Part shown: piece by piece, positions 1 through 7,759 of the stretch
Numbering within the stretch: position 1 is the first letter of the stretch
Layout: each line of letters opens with the position of its first letter
Notes under the pieces: generated by a model
Told to the model about the DNA's origin: nothing
Seen by the model: the letters and a program-made list of their open reading frames with translations, nothing else
Databases searched by the model: none
Made by a program: the position numbers and the translations under genes
Origin: Paenibacillus zeirhizosphaerae
Lineage (GTDB): Bacteria; Bacillota; Bacilli; Paenibacillales; Paenibacillaceae
DNA: 64,000 nucleotides
NCBI RefSeq assembly: GCF_030705605.1
Contig: NZ_JAPCKK010000016.1
Span: 744,001 to 808,000, forward strand
Reading direction: 5' to 3'

Positions 1-766
1 CGTTTACCTTCAGAAATTCCGCGATCATCTCCTCATTTTCTTCGGGTGCAAACGTGCAGGTCGAATATACGATAACACCGTCCGGAGCGAGCAGACGCGA
101 GGCCATGCTCAGAATGTCCCTTTGCATGACCGTGCATTTTTCGACCGAATGCGTCTCCCATTGTCTGGCCATGTCCTCATCCTTTCTGAACATGCCTTCG
201 CCGGAGCACGGGGCGTCAATCAGTATTTTGTTGAAGTAATGAGGAAACGCCTCTGCGATGCGTTCAGGGGTTTCGTTGAGCACAACCGCGTTGCGGACTC
301 CGTACAGCTCGATATTTTTAGCCAATGCCTTAGTGCGTTCCGCATGGATATCATTGGTCACCAGCACGCCGCTGCCCTGCAACTTGGCCGCGATTTGTGT
401 CGATTTCCCACCCGGGGCGGCACATAGGTCCAGGACGCGGTCTCCCGGCTGAATGCCGAGCAGTTCTACAGGAGCCATGGCGCTTGGTTCCTGGATGTAA
501 TACAAGCCCGCATGGTAATAAGGGTGCAGCCCGGGCTTGGAGCCGTAGGGAACGTAGAAGCCTGATGGACACCACGGTACAGGCCGAAGCTCGAAAGGTG
601 ATATCCTCATAAAATCTTCTACTGATATTTTCAGCGTATTCACGCGTATTCCTGTATGAGGCACGGCATCATAGGCCGTCATAAAAGCATCAAATTCCGT
701 ACCTAGCAGTCCGCGCATCCTCTCTATAAAAAGTGCCGGAAGTTGTACAGCCATATCTCTGATCAT
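1..766 (-). CDS. rsmF: RsmF-like rRNA (cytosine-C5) methyltransferase, 3' end off window
   Basis: NOL1/NOP2/Sun-family SAM-dependent RNA methyltransferase; such enzymes methylate C5 of cytosines in rRNA. I translated about 255 N-terminal residues from the reverse strand. The SAM-binding loop DLCAAPGGKS lies near residues 113-122, the PCSGEG motif has Cys187, and the YSTCT motif has the second catalytic Cys237. The reading frame is still open at base 1, so the C-terminal part lies outside. ATG at 766 gives the longest frame; a second ATG at 754 begins MAVQLPALF and could be the true start, since neither has a strong ribosome site. It is divergent from the thioredoxin-like gene. The exact rRNA target cannot be told from sequence. 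Confidence 0.88.
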   Translation of the reverse strand, partial: MIRDMAVQLPALFIERMRGLLGTEFDAFMTAYDAVPHTGIRVNTLKISVEDFMRISPFELRPVPWCPSGFYVPYGSKPGLHPYYHAGLYYIQEPSAMAPVELLGIQPGDRVLDLCAAPGGKSTQIAAKLQGSGVLVTNDIHAERTKALAKNIELYGVRNAVVLNETPERIAEAFPHYFNKILIDAPCSGEGMFRKDEDMARQWETHSVEKCTVMQRDILSMASRLLAPDGVIVYSTCTFAPEENEEMIAEFLKVN

Positions 767-929
767 CCTGTTCTGTTGAAAAATCAATTGTTAGGTCTTC
801 ATTATAACAGTCGCTGTATATTTTAACACAAATGCCATACGGGTTATCCAATTGTTTCACTACACACTGTAATGCTGTATAATGATAGGCAACCGCCATA
901 CTATTTATACTTTGATAGGAGAGATTATT

Positions 930-1433
930 TTGAAAGCAAACAACAAAAAACTCATTCCGATTATCAGCTTCTTTGTAGTGCTGGCCGTGCTGATCGGCGT
1001 CCTCGTTGCCATTAATTCAGGCAATCGGAGTGAATTGTACAACAAATCCGTTTCCTCCCTCGATCCTGCTACCAGGGAATTGCTGAACGACCCTAACTAT
1101 CAGCAAATCATTCTGCCGGATGCCCTCCAGCAGAAGATTACCAACAAAGAAAGCTTCTTCGTCTACTATTTCGCTTCCGACTGCCCTCACTGCCGGGCCA
1201 CCACTCCTCAGCTTATGCCGCTTGCGGACCAGGAGGGCGTTACTCTGCATCAATTTAATCTGAAGGAATTCGAAGAGGGCTGGAACCAATACAGTATCCA
1301 GTTTACACCTACCTTGGTGTACTATGAAAACGGCGTAGAGAAGGAACGGATCGTTGGCGGACTGAGCGAAACGGCCGGAGACAACGGCAACACTCTAGCT
1401 CAGTACAAGGCCTTGTTTGAAAAATATAAATAG
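930..1433 (+). CDS. Membrane-anchored thioredoxin-like protein with CPHC motif
   Basis: A 167-residue protein with one N-terminal membrane segment (about residues 8-28) and a thioredoxin-like domain carrying CPHC at residues 85-88. CPHC is the DsbA-type active-site pair, so a thiol-disulfide exchange role outside the membrane is likely. A cis-Pro-like FTPT loop lies further on. I chose the TTG at 930 because AGGAGAG sits about seven bases upstream; an ATG further upstream at 882 has no ribosome site. It is monocistronic and ends in a shared terminator with the convergent DUF309 gene. The substrate is unknown. Confidence 0.8.
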   Translation: MKANNKKLIPIISFFVVLAVLIGVLVAINSGNRSELYNKSVSSLDPATRELLNDPNYQQIILPDALQQKITNKESFFVYYFASDCPHCRATTPQLMPLADQEGVTLHQFNLKEFEEGWNQYSIQFTPTLVYYENGVEKERIVGGLSETAGDNGNTLAQYKALFEKYK

Positions 1434-1443
1434 ATCAAGAACG

Positions 1444-1484
1444 AAAGAACCTCCAATCACCATTCATGGCATTGAAGGTTCTTT
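1444..1484. terminator. Bidirectional terminator
   Basis: Inverted repeat with arms AAAGAACCTCCAAT and ATTGAAGGTTCTTT around a 13-base loop, one mismatch, between two convergent genes. Confidence 0.75.
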
Positions 1485-1487
1485 GTC

Positions 1488-1994
1488 TTATTCATTCCGT
1501 TCAGAAGAGGATTGCTGACGACTCGCAAGAATTCGCGCTCTCTCCTTGTGCTTGGCCCCCCGCTGCCGCTTGGTCTGCTGGGGGATATTCGGTGTAATAA
1601 GAGCCCACGCCTTATCCACCTCCCGCTGCAACTCTGGGTCAGTAATGCGGATCGTCAAGTCATAGAAGTCGAAGGGATCGCGTTCGTAGGCTGCCAGTCG
1701 GTCCGTATACTGCGCCGTCTCTCTCACCAATTGACTCAGATCCATTCCGAGAGAGTCCCCTTCTGCGTCCCCTAGCTTGTGCAATGCGCTTTCCAGCATC
1801 ATACTTGCTCCGCGCACGTTGTGATTGCGGAAATGAAACAGGCCGACCGCGACCTGAAGCAGCCCTTTATACAGCGGATTGCGTCCAGTCTCCAGCCACA
1901 GCTCTTCCAGCACCTCATGACATTCAAAGTAATCCCGATCCCGGTTAAAGTATACGAGATACGCTATATACAGTGGTGGATAATTATCCGCCAT
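1488..1994 (-). CDS. DUF309 family protein
   Basis: A 168-residue helical protein with the DUF309 signature: YFNRDRDYFECHEVLEELW near the N-terminus, then GLLQVAVGLFHFRNHN. The family's biochemical role is not established; the conserved H/E residues suggest a metal- or ligand-binding helical bundle (inference). Its ATG starts two bases after the relQ stop codon, so it is co-translated as the last gene of pyrD-relQ-DUF309. The C-terminal 30 residues are charged and probably disordered. Confidence 0.8.
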   Translation of the reverse strand: MADNYPPLYIAYLVYFNRDRDYFECHEVLEELWLETGRNPLYKGLLQVAVGLFHFRNHNVRGASMMLESALHKLGDAEGDSLGMDLSQLVRETAQYTDRLAAYERDPFDFYDLTIRITDPELQREVDKAWALITPNIPQQTKRQRGAKHKERARILASRQQSSSERNE

Positions 1995-1996
1995 GC

Positions 1997-2809
1997 TTAA
2001 TTTTCATCCCTATCCTCATCCATTTTGGAGCTGTCGAGCATTTTCTTGATCTCGTCAAACAGTTCCTTGATCCCTTCCATATCATGCTGCTCCCACAGCT
2101 CATTGAACCGGTGCTGGGCTTCAATCGCTTCACTTACCTTGTGGTAGAAATAAAGCTTGTGCATCGCTGTTAATGTCTTAGATACAATGTTGGATTGATC
2201 CTCGAATGTTTTTTGTGCATCCAAAATTTCCAATCGGATCGCGGACATTTCATTATCCAGCACAAAAGCCGCCTCTCCCGCTTTTTTGAGCCGCTCTTTA
2301 ATATCCTCCGGCAGGCTTTCGCGGTATTTATAGCTCAGTGAGTGCTCAATGGTGGCCCAGAAATTCATCGCCAATGTTCGGATTTGAATCTCGGCCAGCA
2401 CGATTTTCTGGCCGAGGGCGGTTTGGACAGGATACTTCACGATCATATGGAAGCTGCGATATCCGCTATCTTTAAAATTCGTGATATAGTCCTTCTCGTA
2501 TACTACCGTTAAATCCTTCCGTCTCCGAATATACTCAGCCACCCGACGGATATCTTCTACAAACTGACACATAATGCGGATGCCTGCGATGTCTTCAATC
2601 CCGGTTTCCAATTGATCCAGCGGAACATCAAGCCGTTTCGCTTTATCCAGAATACTGGATATTTTCTTGATACGTCCGGTAACAAACTCAATCGGCGCGT
2701 ATTCCTCACGTTTTTTCAGTTCCGCACGCATCGTTTTGAGTTTGACCTTCAGTTCTTCAACCGCCTGTTCGTATGGAAGCAAAAATGTTCCCCAATCTCT
2801 TCCGTCCAT
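1997..2809 (-). CDS. relQ: RelQ-type small alarmone synthetase, (p)ppGpp synthase
   Basis: Makes (p)ppGpp from ATP and GDP/GTP. The protein closely resembles Bacillus YjbM/RelQ across the RelA/SpoT synthetase domain: the N-terminal FLLPYEQAVEELK helix, FVTGRIKKISSILDKAKR, DIAGIRIMC, SGYRSFHMIV, and EIQIRTLAMNFWATIEH near residues 155-172. No hydrolase (HD) or TGS domain is present. At 270 residues it is about 60 longer than YjbM, the extra being an acidic/helical C-terminal tail. The ATG follows AGGAGG. It lies 29 bases downstream of pyrD, which couples alarmone synthesis to pyrimidine synthesis at the transcript level (inference). Confidence 0.93.
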   Translation of the reverse strand: MDGRDWGTFLLPYEQAVEELKVKLKTMRAELKKREEYAPIEFVTGRIKKISSILDKAKRLDVPLDQLETGIEDIAGIRIMCQFVEDIRRVAEYIRRRKDLTVVYEKDYITNFKDSGYRSFHMIVKYPVQTALGQKIVLAEIQIRTLAMNFWATIEHSLSYKYRESLPEDIKERLKKAGEAAFVLDNEMSAIRLEILDAQKTFEDQSNIVSKTLTAMHKLYFYHKVSEAIEAQHRFNELWEQHDMEGIKELFDEIKKMLDSSKMDEDRDEN

Positions 2810-2838
2810 ATCTCGCGCCTCCTGTCCCGTTCGTCTGC

Positions 2839-3933
2839 TTATCGGTGGTCAGCGCCCACCGCCTCGCTTATGTGATTAAAGCCGTCCCGCCGCAGCAGCT
2901 CGCGCAAGCCGGCATGAATTTTTCCATTTACACCCGGTCCCTCATAGATCAGGGCAGTATATATTTCAACCAGGCTGGCTCCAGCCTTAATTTTGTCGTA
3001 AGCATCGCGGCTGTCGAAGATGCCGCCTGATCCGATAATCGGCAGCTTTCCGCCGGTCTGCCGGTATACGCTCCGGATCACCTCGGTTGACCGCTCACGC
3101 AGGGGCCTTCCGCTAAGGCCGCCGGTTTCTCCGGCATTTTCATGAGACAGTCCCGCACGCGAAATCGTCGTATTGGTAGCAATGATTCCATCCACGCCGC
3201 TGGCTGCAATGACCTCTGTCATATATTCCAGCTCAGTGTCCGTTACATCCGGCGCTATTTTGACCAAAACAGCTTTAGACTGGCCGGATTTCACCGCTTG
3301 AGCTTCCATTTCACCTTTGACCGCAGCAAGCAGCTCCTTCAGCTCGCTCCCATGCTGCAATTTACGAAGATCCGGTGTATTCGGAGAGCTGATATTAACC
3401 ACAAACAAATCTGCATACGGATATAAAGCGGCGATGCACTTCTCATAGTCCGTATAAGCCTCCTCATTGGGAGTTGCCTTATTCTTGCCTATATTTACTG
3501 CGATCGGAATCGCTCTGTCTTTCAACGAAGCCAATCGCTTCGCCATTTCCGCTGTCCCTTTATTATTAAAACCCATCCGGTTGACCAAGGCCTGATCAGG
3601 CGGAAGCCTGAATAGACGGGGCTGCTCATTTCCCGGCTGTGCGAGCGGCGTAACGGTTCCAACTTCAATAAATCCGAAGCCGATGGATGAGAAGCCCTCA
3701 ACCGCTTCCGCATTCTTATCCAGTCCGGCAGCCAGCCCAACGGGGGTGGGGAAATGCAGTCCTAATAAATCAACAGCCAGATCAGCCGTTTCCTGCACAC
3801 CATACATGCCACGCAGCAATCCGGTTCCCCCCGGCACTCTGGCTGCCTGCTTCATTCCGTCAATGACGACATGGTGCGCCTTTTCAGGATCCATTTTAAA
3901 AAATACAGGTTTGGCAAAATTACGGTACAACAC
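2839..3933 (-). CDS. pyrD: Dihydroorotate dehydrogenase (quinone), class 2
   Basis: Oxidises dihydroorotate to orotate in pyrimidine synthesis, passing electrons to membrane quinone. At 364 residues it has the class-2 layout: an N-terminal helical extension (KPVFFKMDPEKAHH), then the FMN barrel with GLAAGLDKNAE, NRMGFNNKG, NISSPNTPDLR (Ser as catalytic base) and GGIFDSRDAYDKI near the end. Bacillus subtilis instead uses class 1B PyrD-PyrK; no pyrK is present here. The GTG at 3933 has GGAG eight bases upstream. First gene of the operon with relQ and the DUF309 gene, and not in a pyr operon. Confidence 0.95.
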   Translation of the reverse strand: MLYRNFAKPVFFKMDPEKAHHVVIDGMKQAARVPGGTGLLRGMYGVQETADLAVDLLGLHFPTPVGLAAGLDKNAEAVEGFSSIGFGFIEVGTVTPLAQPGNEQPRLFRLPPDQALVNRMGFNNKGTAEMAKRLASLKDRAIPIAVNIGKNKATPNEEAYTDYEKCIAALYPYADLFVVNISSPNTPDLRKLQHGSELKELLAAVKGEMEAQAVKSGQSKAVLVKIAPDVTDTELEYMTEVIAASGVDGIIATNTTISRAGLSHENAGETGGLSGRPLRERSTEVIRSVYRQTGGKLPIIGSGGIFDSRDAYDKIKAGASLVEIYTALIYEGPGVNGKIHAGLRELLRRDGFNHISEAVGADHR

Positions 3934-4131
3934 TCAATCCACTCCGTTCTCTACCGTTTCCGCACATGCGGAGTCTCTACTGACTACTCTGAAATAGTTT
4001 AGCTTTTTCTTCCCGAAAAAGAAAGTAATAAGCATCACTATTATGGGATTTGCAGGAGAGTGGAAGCACTTCAGCGAATCATTGAAGTGGATGTCTAAAT
4101 GATATACTTTTCTTAAGAAGGAGTGGAATTC

Positions 4132-4278
4132 ATGTCAGTCAAACGCAAGCCGCCGACTCTGCAGCAAAAGAAAGAAGAGGTAAATAAAAAAGCAATTGTC
4201 TGGACTGCCGCAAGTCTGCTTCTCCTGATTTTGCTGATTGTAGTTGTCATCGTGCTGGCCAATGCAGGCAATCAATAG
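4132..4278 (+). CDS. Small single-pass membrane protein, 48 aa
   Basis: A short reading frame MSVKRKPPTLQQKKEE... followed by one hydrophobic helix (about residues 24-44) and a short polar end. It has a good ribosome site (AAGAAGGAG) and a possible TATACT -10 about 25 bases upstream. The basic N-terminus predicts it stays in the cytoplasm (positive-inside rule). A 7-bp inverted repeat (CACTTCA/TGAAGTG, 4067-4089) lies before the promoter and could be an operator. Its last seven bases overlap the convergent L,D-transpeptidase gene. I do not recognise its family. Confidence 0.7.
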   Translation: MSVKRKPPTLQQKKEEVNKKAIVWTAASLLLLILLIVVVIVLANAGNQ

Positions 4279-5690
4279 AGCCAGTGATAGATTCGGTTCG
4301 GATTGGTCTGGTTACTAACCTGCTTGCTTGTGTAACGAACAGCGGGGACAAGCTCCTGATCAGGCAGCCCGCCTGTCTGAATGGTAACCGGGGTGCCTGA
4401 AGGCACAAGAGCGAACAGCTCTTCCACGTCCTGCTTGCTCATACGGACACATCCCAAGGACTCATCCTTTTCGATGCTGTCCGGCTCGTTCGTTCCATGG
4501 ATAGCATAGTTGGTATCGGAAAGCTGCATGCCTCGGCTGCCGAAATCCCCATCCGATTTGCCGTTTGGGTTCACGACCTTATCGGAGATTTCATAGGAGC
4601 CCTCCGGCGTTTTATTTCCCCCAAGCCCTACTTTATAGTTGCGGATCATTATATTGCCGCTTACAACCGCAAGGCGGTAATTGGACTTATCCACGATGAT
4701 CCGCAAAGGCTCGGTGAAAGAAGGAGTCCCGTCCAGCGAAGAGGCAAGCGCAGTCCCCTCGGCTAATTCTGCAGAAGCATCTGCAGTCTGCGCATCGGCA
4801 AGGCGCTTTCTTAATGATGGAAAGGACGGCTTCATCCCCTCCGATACCCCGTCCATCACATTGTCAGGAAACGCTTTTGTCAGGTCTTGCAGATTGTCCG
4901 GGAGCCCGCCATATCGTTGGCGGTAGGCTATCAGCGAGCTGTTGAGAACGGCCAGTTCAACCTGACCGGAAGTCCAGGCTGTCGCCTGTGCCTTCAAGCC
5001 TGCGGCGTCCTTGGGCTCGCAATGACATTGCTTGGGATCGAGGGACTGCACCAGCACCTTTCCTCCGCCCTCTTTGTCCAGCCGGTACACAGTCTTCAAC
5101 TGATCATCCCAGAGCAGCCAATTTCCTTCCTTCTTCATACCGAGAACAACAGTGCTCGCGGGAAGACTACCTTGACGGCTCAGGAGAGTGCCCACCTTCG
5201 TGGACATCGATTCAGGGGTGCTGTCTGCCGCCGTGAATTTAATCTCCGAGTTGGTGCTGCCCGCTGTCGGGCTCACCTCTTCTTTAGATGCTTCCTGTTC
5301 TATTACCTCATCAATAACTGCTGAAGTCTGCCGAATTTCAGGCACCACGCTTGCTGCTCCGCTTCCCGGAGAGATTGCTCCAGGCGCATGGGCTGACGGC
5401 AGCAAAATCAGCAGCCAAAACGAACAGCACACCAGCAGCTTACGAAGACGCATGTTTCTTTTATCCTGTGCATGAGCGATCTCGGCAAGCTTATTCTGAT
5501 ATTCCATCCATACATCCTGTGGAATCTGTTTTTTCTCAAACGCTTCGAATACTTCTCCGGCTTTATTGAAGCAATAGTTCGCTTTTCCTTCCTGTCCGCT
5601 GTTCTGATATTCCTTACCGAGCAAATACCAGCCCATTTTATTATCCGGATGCTTTTTTACATAAGTTTTAAGATGTGACGTATCGCTCAC
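4272..5690 (-). CDS. L,D-transpeptidase with cytoplasmic TPR-like N-terminus
   Basis: The C-terminal 130 residues form a YkuD-type L,D-transpeptidase domain with IHGTN and SLGCVRM, supplying the catalytic His, Gly and Cys. These enzymes cross-link peptidoglycan or trim it. The first ~75 residues look like a tetratricopeptide unit (HPDNKMGWYLLGKEYQNSG...FNKAGEVFEAF), followed by a membrane helix at about 82-102 and a long Ser/Ala/Glu-rich linker. The N-terminus is therefore probably cytoplasmic and the catalytic domain outside. GTG start with GGGGG upstream. It is transcribed alone and overlaps the small membrane gene at its 3' end. Confidence 0.88.
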   Translation of the reverse strand: MSDTSHLKTYVKKHPDNKMGWYLLGKEYQNSGQEGKANYCFNKAGEVFEAFEKKQIPQDVWMEYQNKLAEIAHAQDKRNMRLRKLLVCCSFWLLILLPSAHAPGAISPGSGAASVVPEIRQTSAVIDEVIEQEASKEEVSPTAGSTNSEIKFTAADSTPESMSTKVGTLLSRQGSLPASTVVLGMKKEGNWLLWDDQLKTVYRLDKEGGGKVLVQSLDPKQCHCEPKDAAGLKAQATAWTSGQVELAVLNSSLIAYRQRYGGLPDNLQDLTKAFPDNVMDGVSEGMKPSFPSLRKRLADAQTADASAELAEGTALASSLDGTPSFTEPLRIIVDKSNYRLAVVSGNIMIRNYKVGLGGNKTPEGSYEISDKVVNPNGKSDGDFGSRGMQLSDTNYAIHGTNEPDSIEKDESLGCVRMSKQDVEELFALVPSGTPVTIQTGGLPDQELVPAVRYTSKQVSNQTNPNRIYHWLY

Positions 5691-5783
5691 GGGAACCCCC
5701 AGTTGTCATTTGTCTGCAAACCCACCTATGTATATTTTTCGGTTATAGTTGTTATGCTTTACTTATATATCGGCAGCTCGTTC

Positions 5784-5836
5784 AAAAAAAATAAAATGAC
5801 ATCTCCCACCGCCTTTACGGTAAAAAGATGCCATTT
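5784..5836 (-). terminator. Terminator of the ferredoxin gene
   Basis: Arms AAATGACATCT and AGATGCCATTT (one mismatch) are followed on the minus strand by a run of eight T. Confidence 0.8.
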
Positions 5837-5862
5837 CAAAGCTACGGCAGTGCTAGTATCGA

Positions 5863-6117
<255 letters not shown>

Positions 6118-6215
6118 CTATACAATAAAACGAACCTAACTTTCCCGCTATAGAAACATATTAATACAAAAATATTGTGAATACAAATCATTTTGATTCT
6201 GCCAAGCATCCAGCT

Positions 6216-7496
6216 TCATTCCAGGGGCGGTAAATTATCTTTCTGCAGCGAGGTTCCTCGCAGCTTGCTGTTGCGAAGCAGAACGGAAGGATCGTCCCCC
6301 AACATTCCTGCCGTCAGAACAGCGTTCTCGCCAAATTTGTCACGCAGCGCATCCATCGCTTTGATCAGGTTTTCTTTTTTAGGCTGCTTCTCATACTCAA
6401 ACAGATCTAGCTGTACTGCCGCTTCTTCCTTCGGTACAAGCTGCTGCAGCGTAATCCCGAGCAATCTTACGGGCTTCTCCTGGCTCCAGTGGCGTCGGTA
6501 TAGCTCACAGGCTTCCTTATATATTATTTCAGCATCCTCCGTCGGGTTCTTCAACATTTGAGAACGGGTAAATGTCCGCATCTCAGGTGTCCTGATCGTA
6601 ATCTGCACTCCGCCTGTCAGCATATTCTGACGGCGTAGCCTCCGCGCTACCTGATCACTGATATTAAGAAGTATGCGCCGAACATCCTCCGGCTTATTCA
6701 CGTCCTGCGGAAGTGTTGTGGTGTGTCCAATGGATTTGTTCGGCTCCCTCTCCGTTCGGACAGGTGATTGGTTAACTCCGTTGGCGGCAAGCTTCATCCA
6801 TGACCCGTTCACGCCAAAATGCTCAATCAGAAGCTGTTCATCAGCCTGAGCCAACTGTCCGATCGTCCGGATATTAAACTGCAGCAGCTTATCGGCCGTT
6901 TTGCGCCCGATTCCGAAGAGCTGGGCACAGGGGAGAGGCCATAGGACCTTCGGGACATCACGCAGCCGGAGAATGGATATTCCGTTTGGCTTTTTCATGT
7001 CAGAGCCCATTTTCGCCAGCAATTTGTTGGGAGCAATGCCGATTGAGCACGGCAGCAACAATTCCTCCGCAATGCGCTGCTGAATCGCTTCGGCAATCTC
7101 AATAGGAGTCCCGAACTGCTTGGAGCCCGTGATGTCAAGATAACACTCATCAATGGATGTAGCCTCCAGCATAGGTGTATAGGAATAGGCGATCTGCATG
7201 AAGGCTCTGGAGTACTGTCTGTAAAGATTAAAATCCGGCTGAATGATTATGAGAGACGGACAGATTCGGAGCGCCTGATTGACGACCATGCCTGTGGATA
7301 TGCCCAGCTTGCGGGCTTCGTAAGAACAGGTTACAATAACCCCTTTGCGCAGCTCGCTGCTTCCTGCCACAGCGGTGGGGCGTCCCTTATATTTATGCGG
7401 CTCTTCCGCCGCGTGCACCGAGCAGTAAAATGCGTTCATGTCGACATGAAGAATGACACGGCCATCCGCAGGATAGTAGTCACTGACCTTTTTCAC
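6216..7496 (-). CDS. dinB: DNA polymerase IV (Y-family)
   Basis: Error-prone translesion DNA polymerase. Y-family motifs are in order: HVDMNAFYCSVH (first catalytic Asp), SYEARKLGI, ATSIDECYLDITG (Asp-Glu pair), then the helix-hairpin-helix segment LFGIGRKTADKL and the little-finger domain. Near residue 365 QLDLF matches the beta-clamp binding motif. Length about 426 is normal. I favour GTG at 7496 because AAGGGG lies five bases upstream; GTG at 7502 overlaps the ribosome site. No LexA box was recognised upstream. It might be the YqjH or YqjW type. Confidence 0.93.
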   Translation of the reverse strand: MKKVSDYYPADGRVILHVDMNAFYCSVHAAEEPHKYKGRPTAVAGSSELRKGVIVTCSYEARKLGISTGMVVNQALRICPSLIIIQPDFNLYRQYSRAFMQIAYSYTPMLEATSIDECYLDITGSKQFGTPIEIAEAIQQRIAEELLLPCSIGIAPNKLLAKMGSDMKKPNGISILRLRDVPKVLWPLPCAQLFGIGRKTADKLLQFNIRTIGQLAQADEQLLIEHFGVNGSWMKLAANGVNQSPVRTEREPNKSIGHTTTLPQDVNKPEDVRRILLNISDQVARRLRRQNMLTGGVQITIRTPEMRTFTRSQMLKNPTEDAEIIYKEACELYRRHWSQEKPVRLLGITLQQLVPKEEAAVQLDLFEYEKQPKKENLIKAMDALRDKFGENAVLTAGMLGDDPSVLLRNSKLRGTSLQKDNLPPLE

Positions 7497-7655
7497 TCGC
7501 ACCCCTTCTTACTCTGTATATTTCACATTTGCCGGGAATGATCCGAAGATATCATCAATAGTTTTATTTTACACCAGCTATATGTAAAATTCATGTCTCA
7601 GGCATCCCATTCTGGCGCAAAATATCTTTTTAGGTTACACTTTGGGACAATTAAT

Positions 7656-7676
7656 TGATATAATTCTGAATTATAT
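7656..7676 (+). promoter_or_regulatory. cimA promoter with overlapping perfect palindrome
   Basis: An extended -10 (TGATATAAT, 7656-7664) overlaps a perfect 19-base palindrome ATATAATTC-T-GAATTATAT at 7658-7676. The core TTCTGAA resembles the centre of the CodY motif, but only about 9 of 15 positions match. The position over the -10 suits a repressor site. Confidence 0.55.
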
Positions 7677-7759
7677 ATTCTTCATTACACAAACGCTTTA
7701 CTGTAATTTATTCCAATCCCAAATTTGTTTATGAGACGCCATTCCAAAGGAGGATCTTC

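Noticed and set aside
7503..7759. T-box riboswitch upstream of cimA
   Set aside because: No conserved AGGGTGGNACCGCG-type element and no terminator hairpin before the gene.
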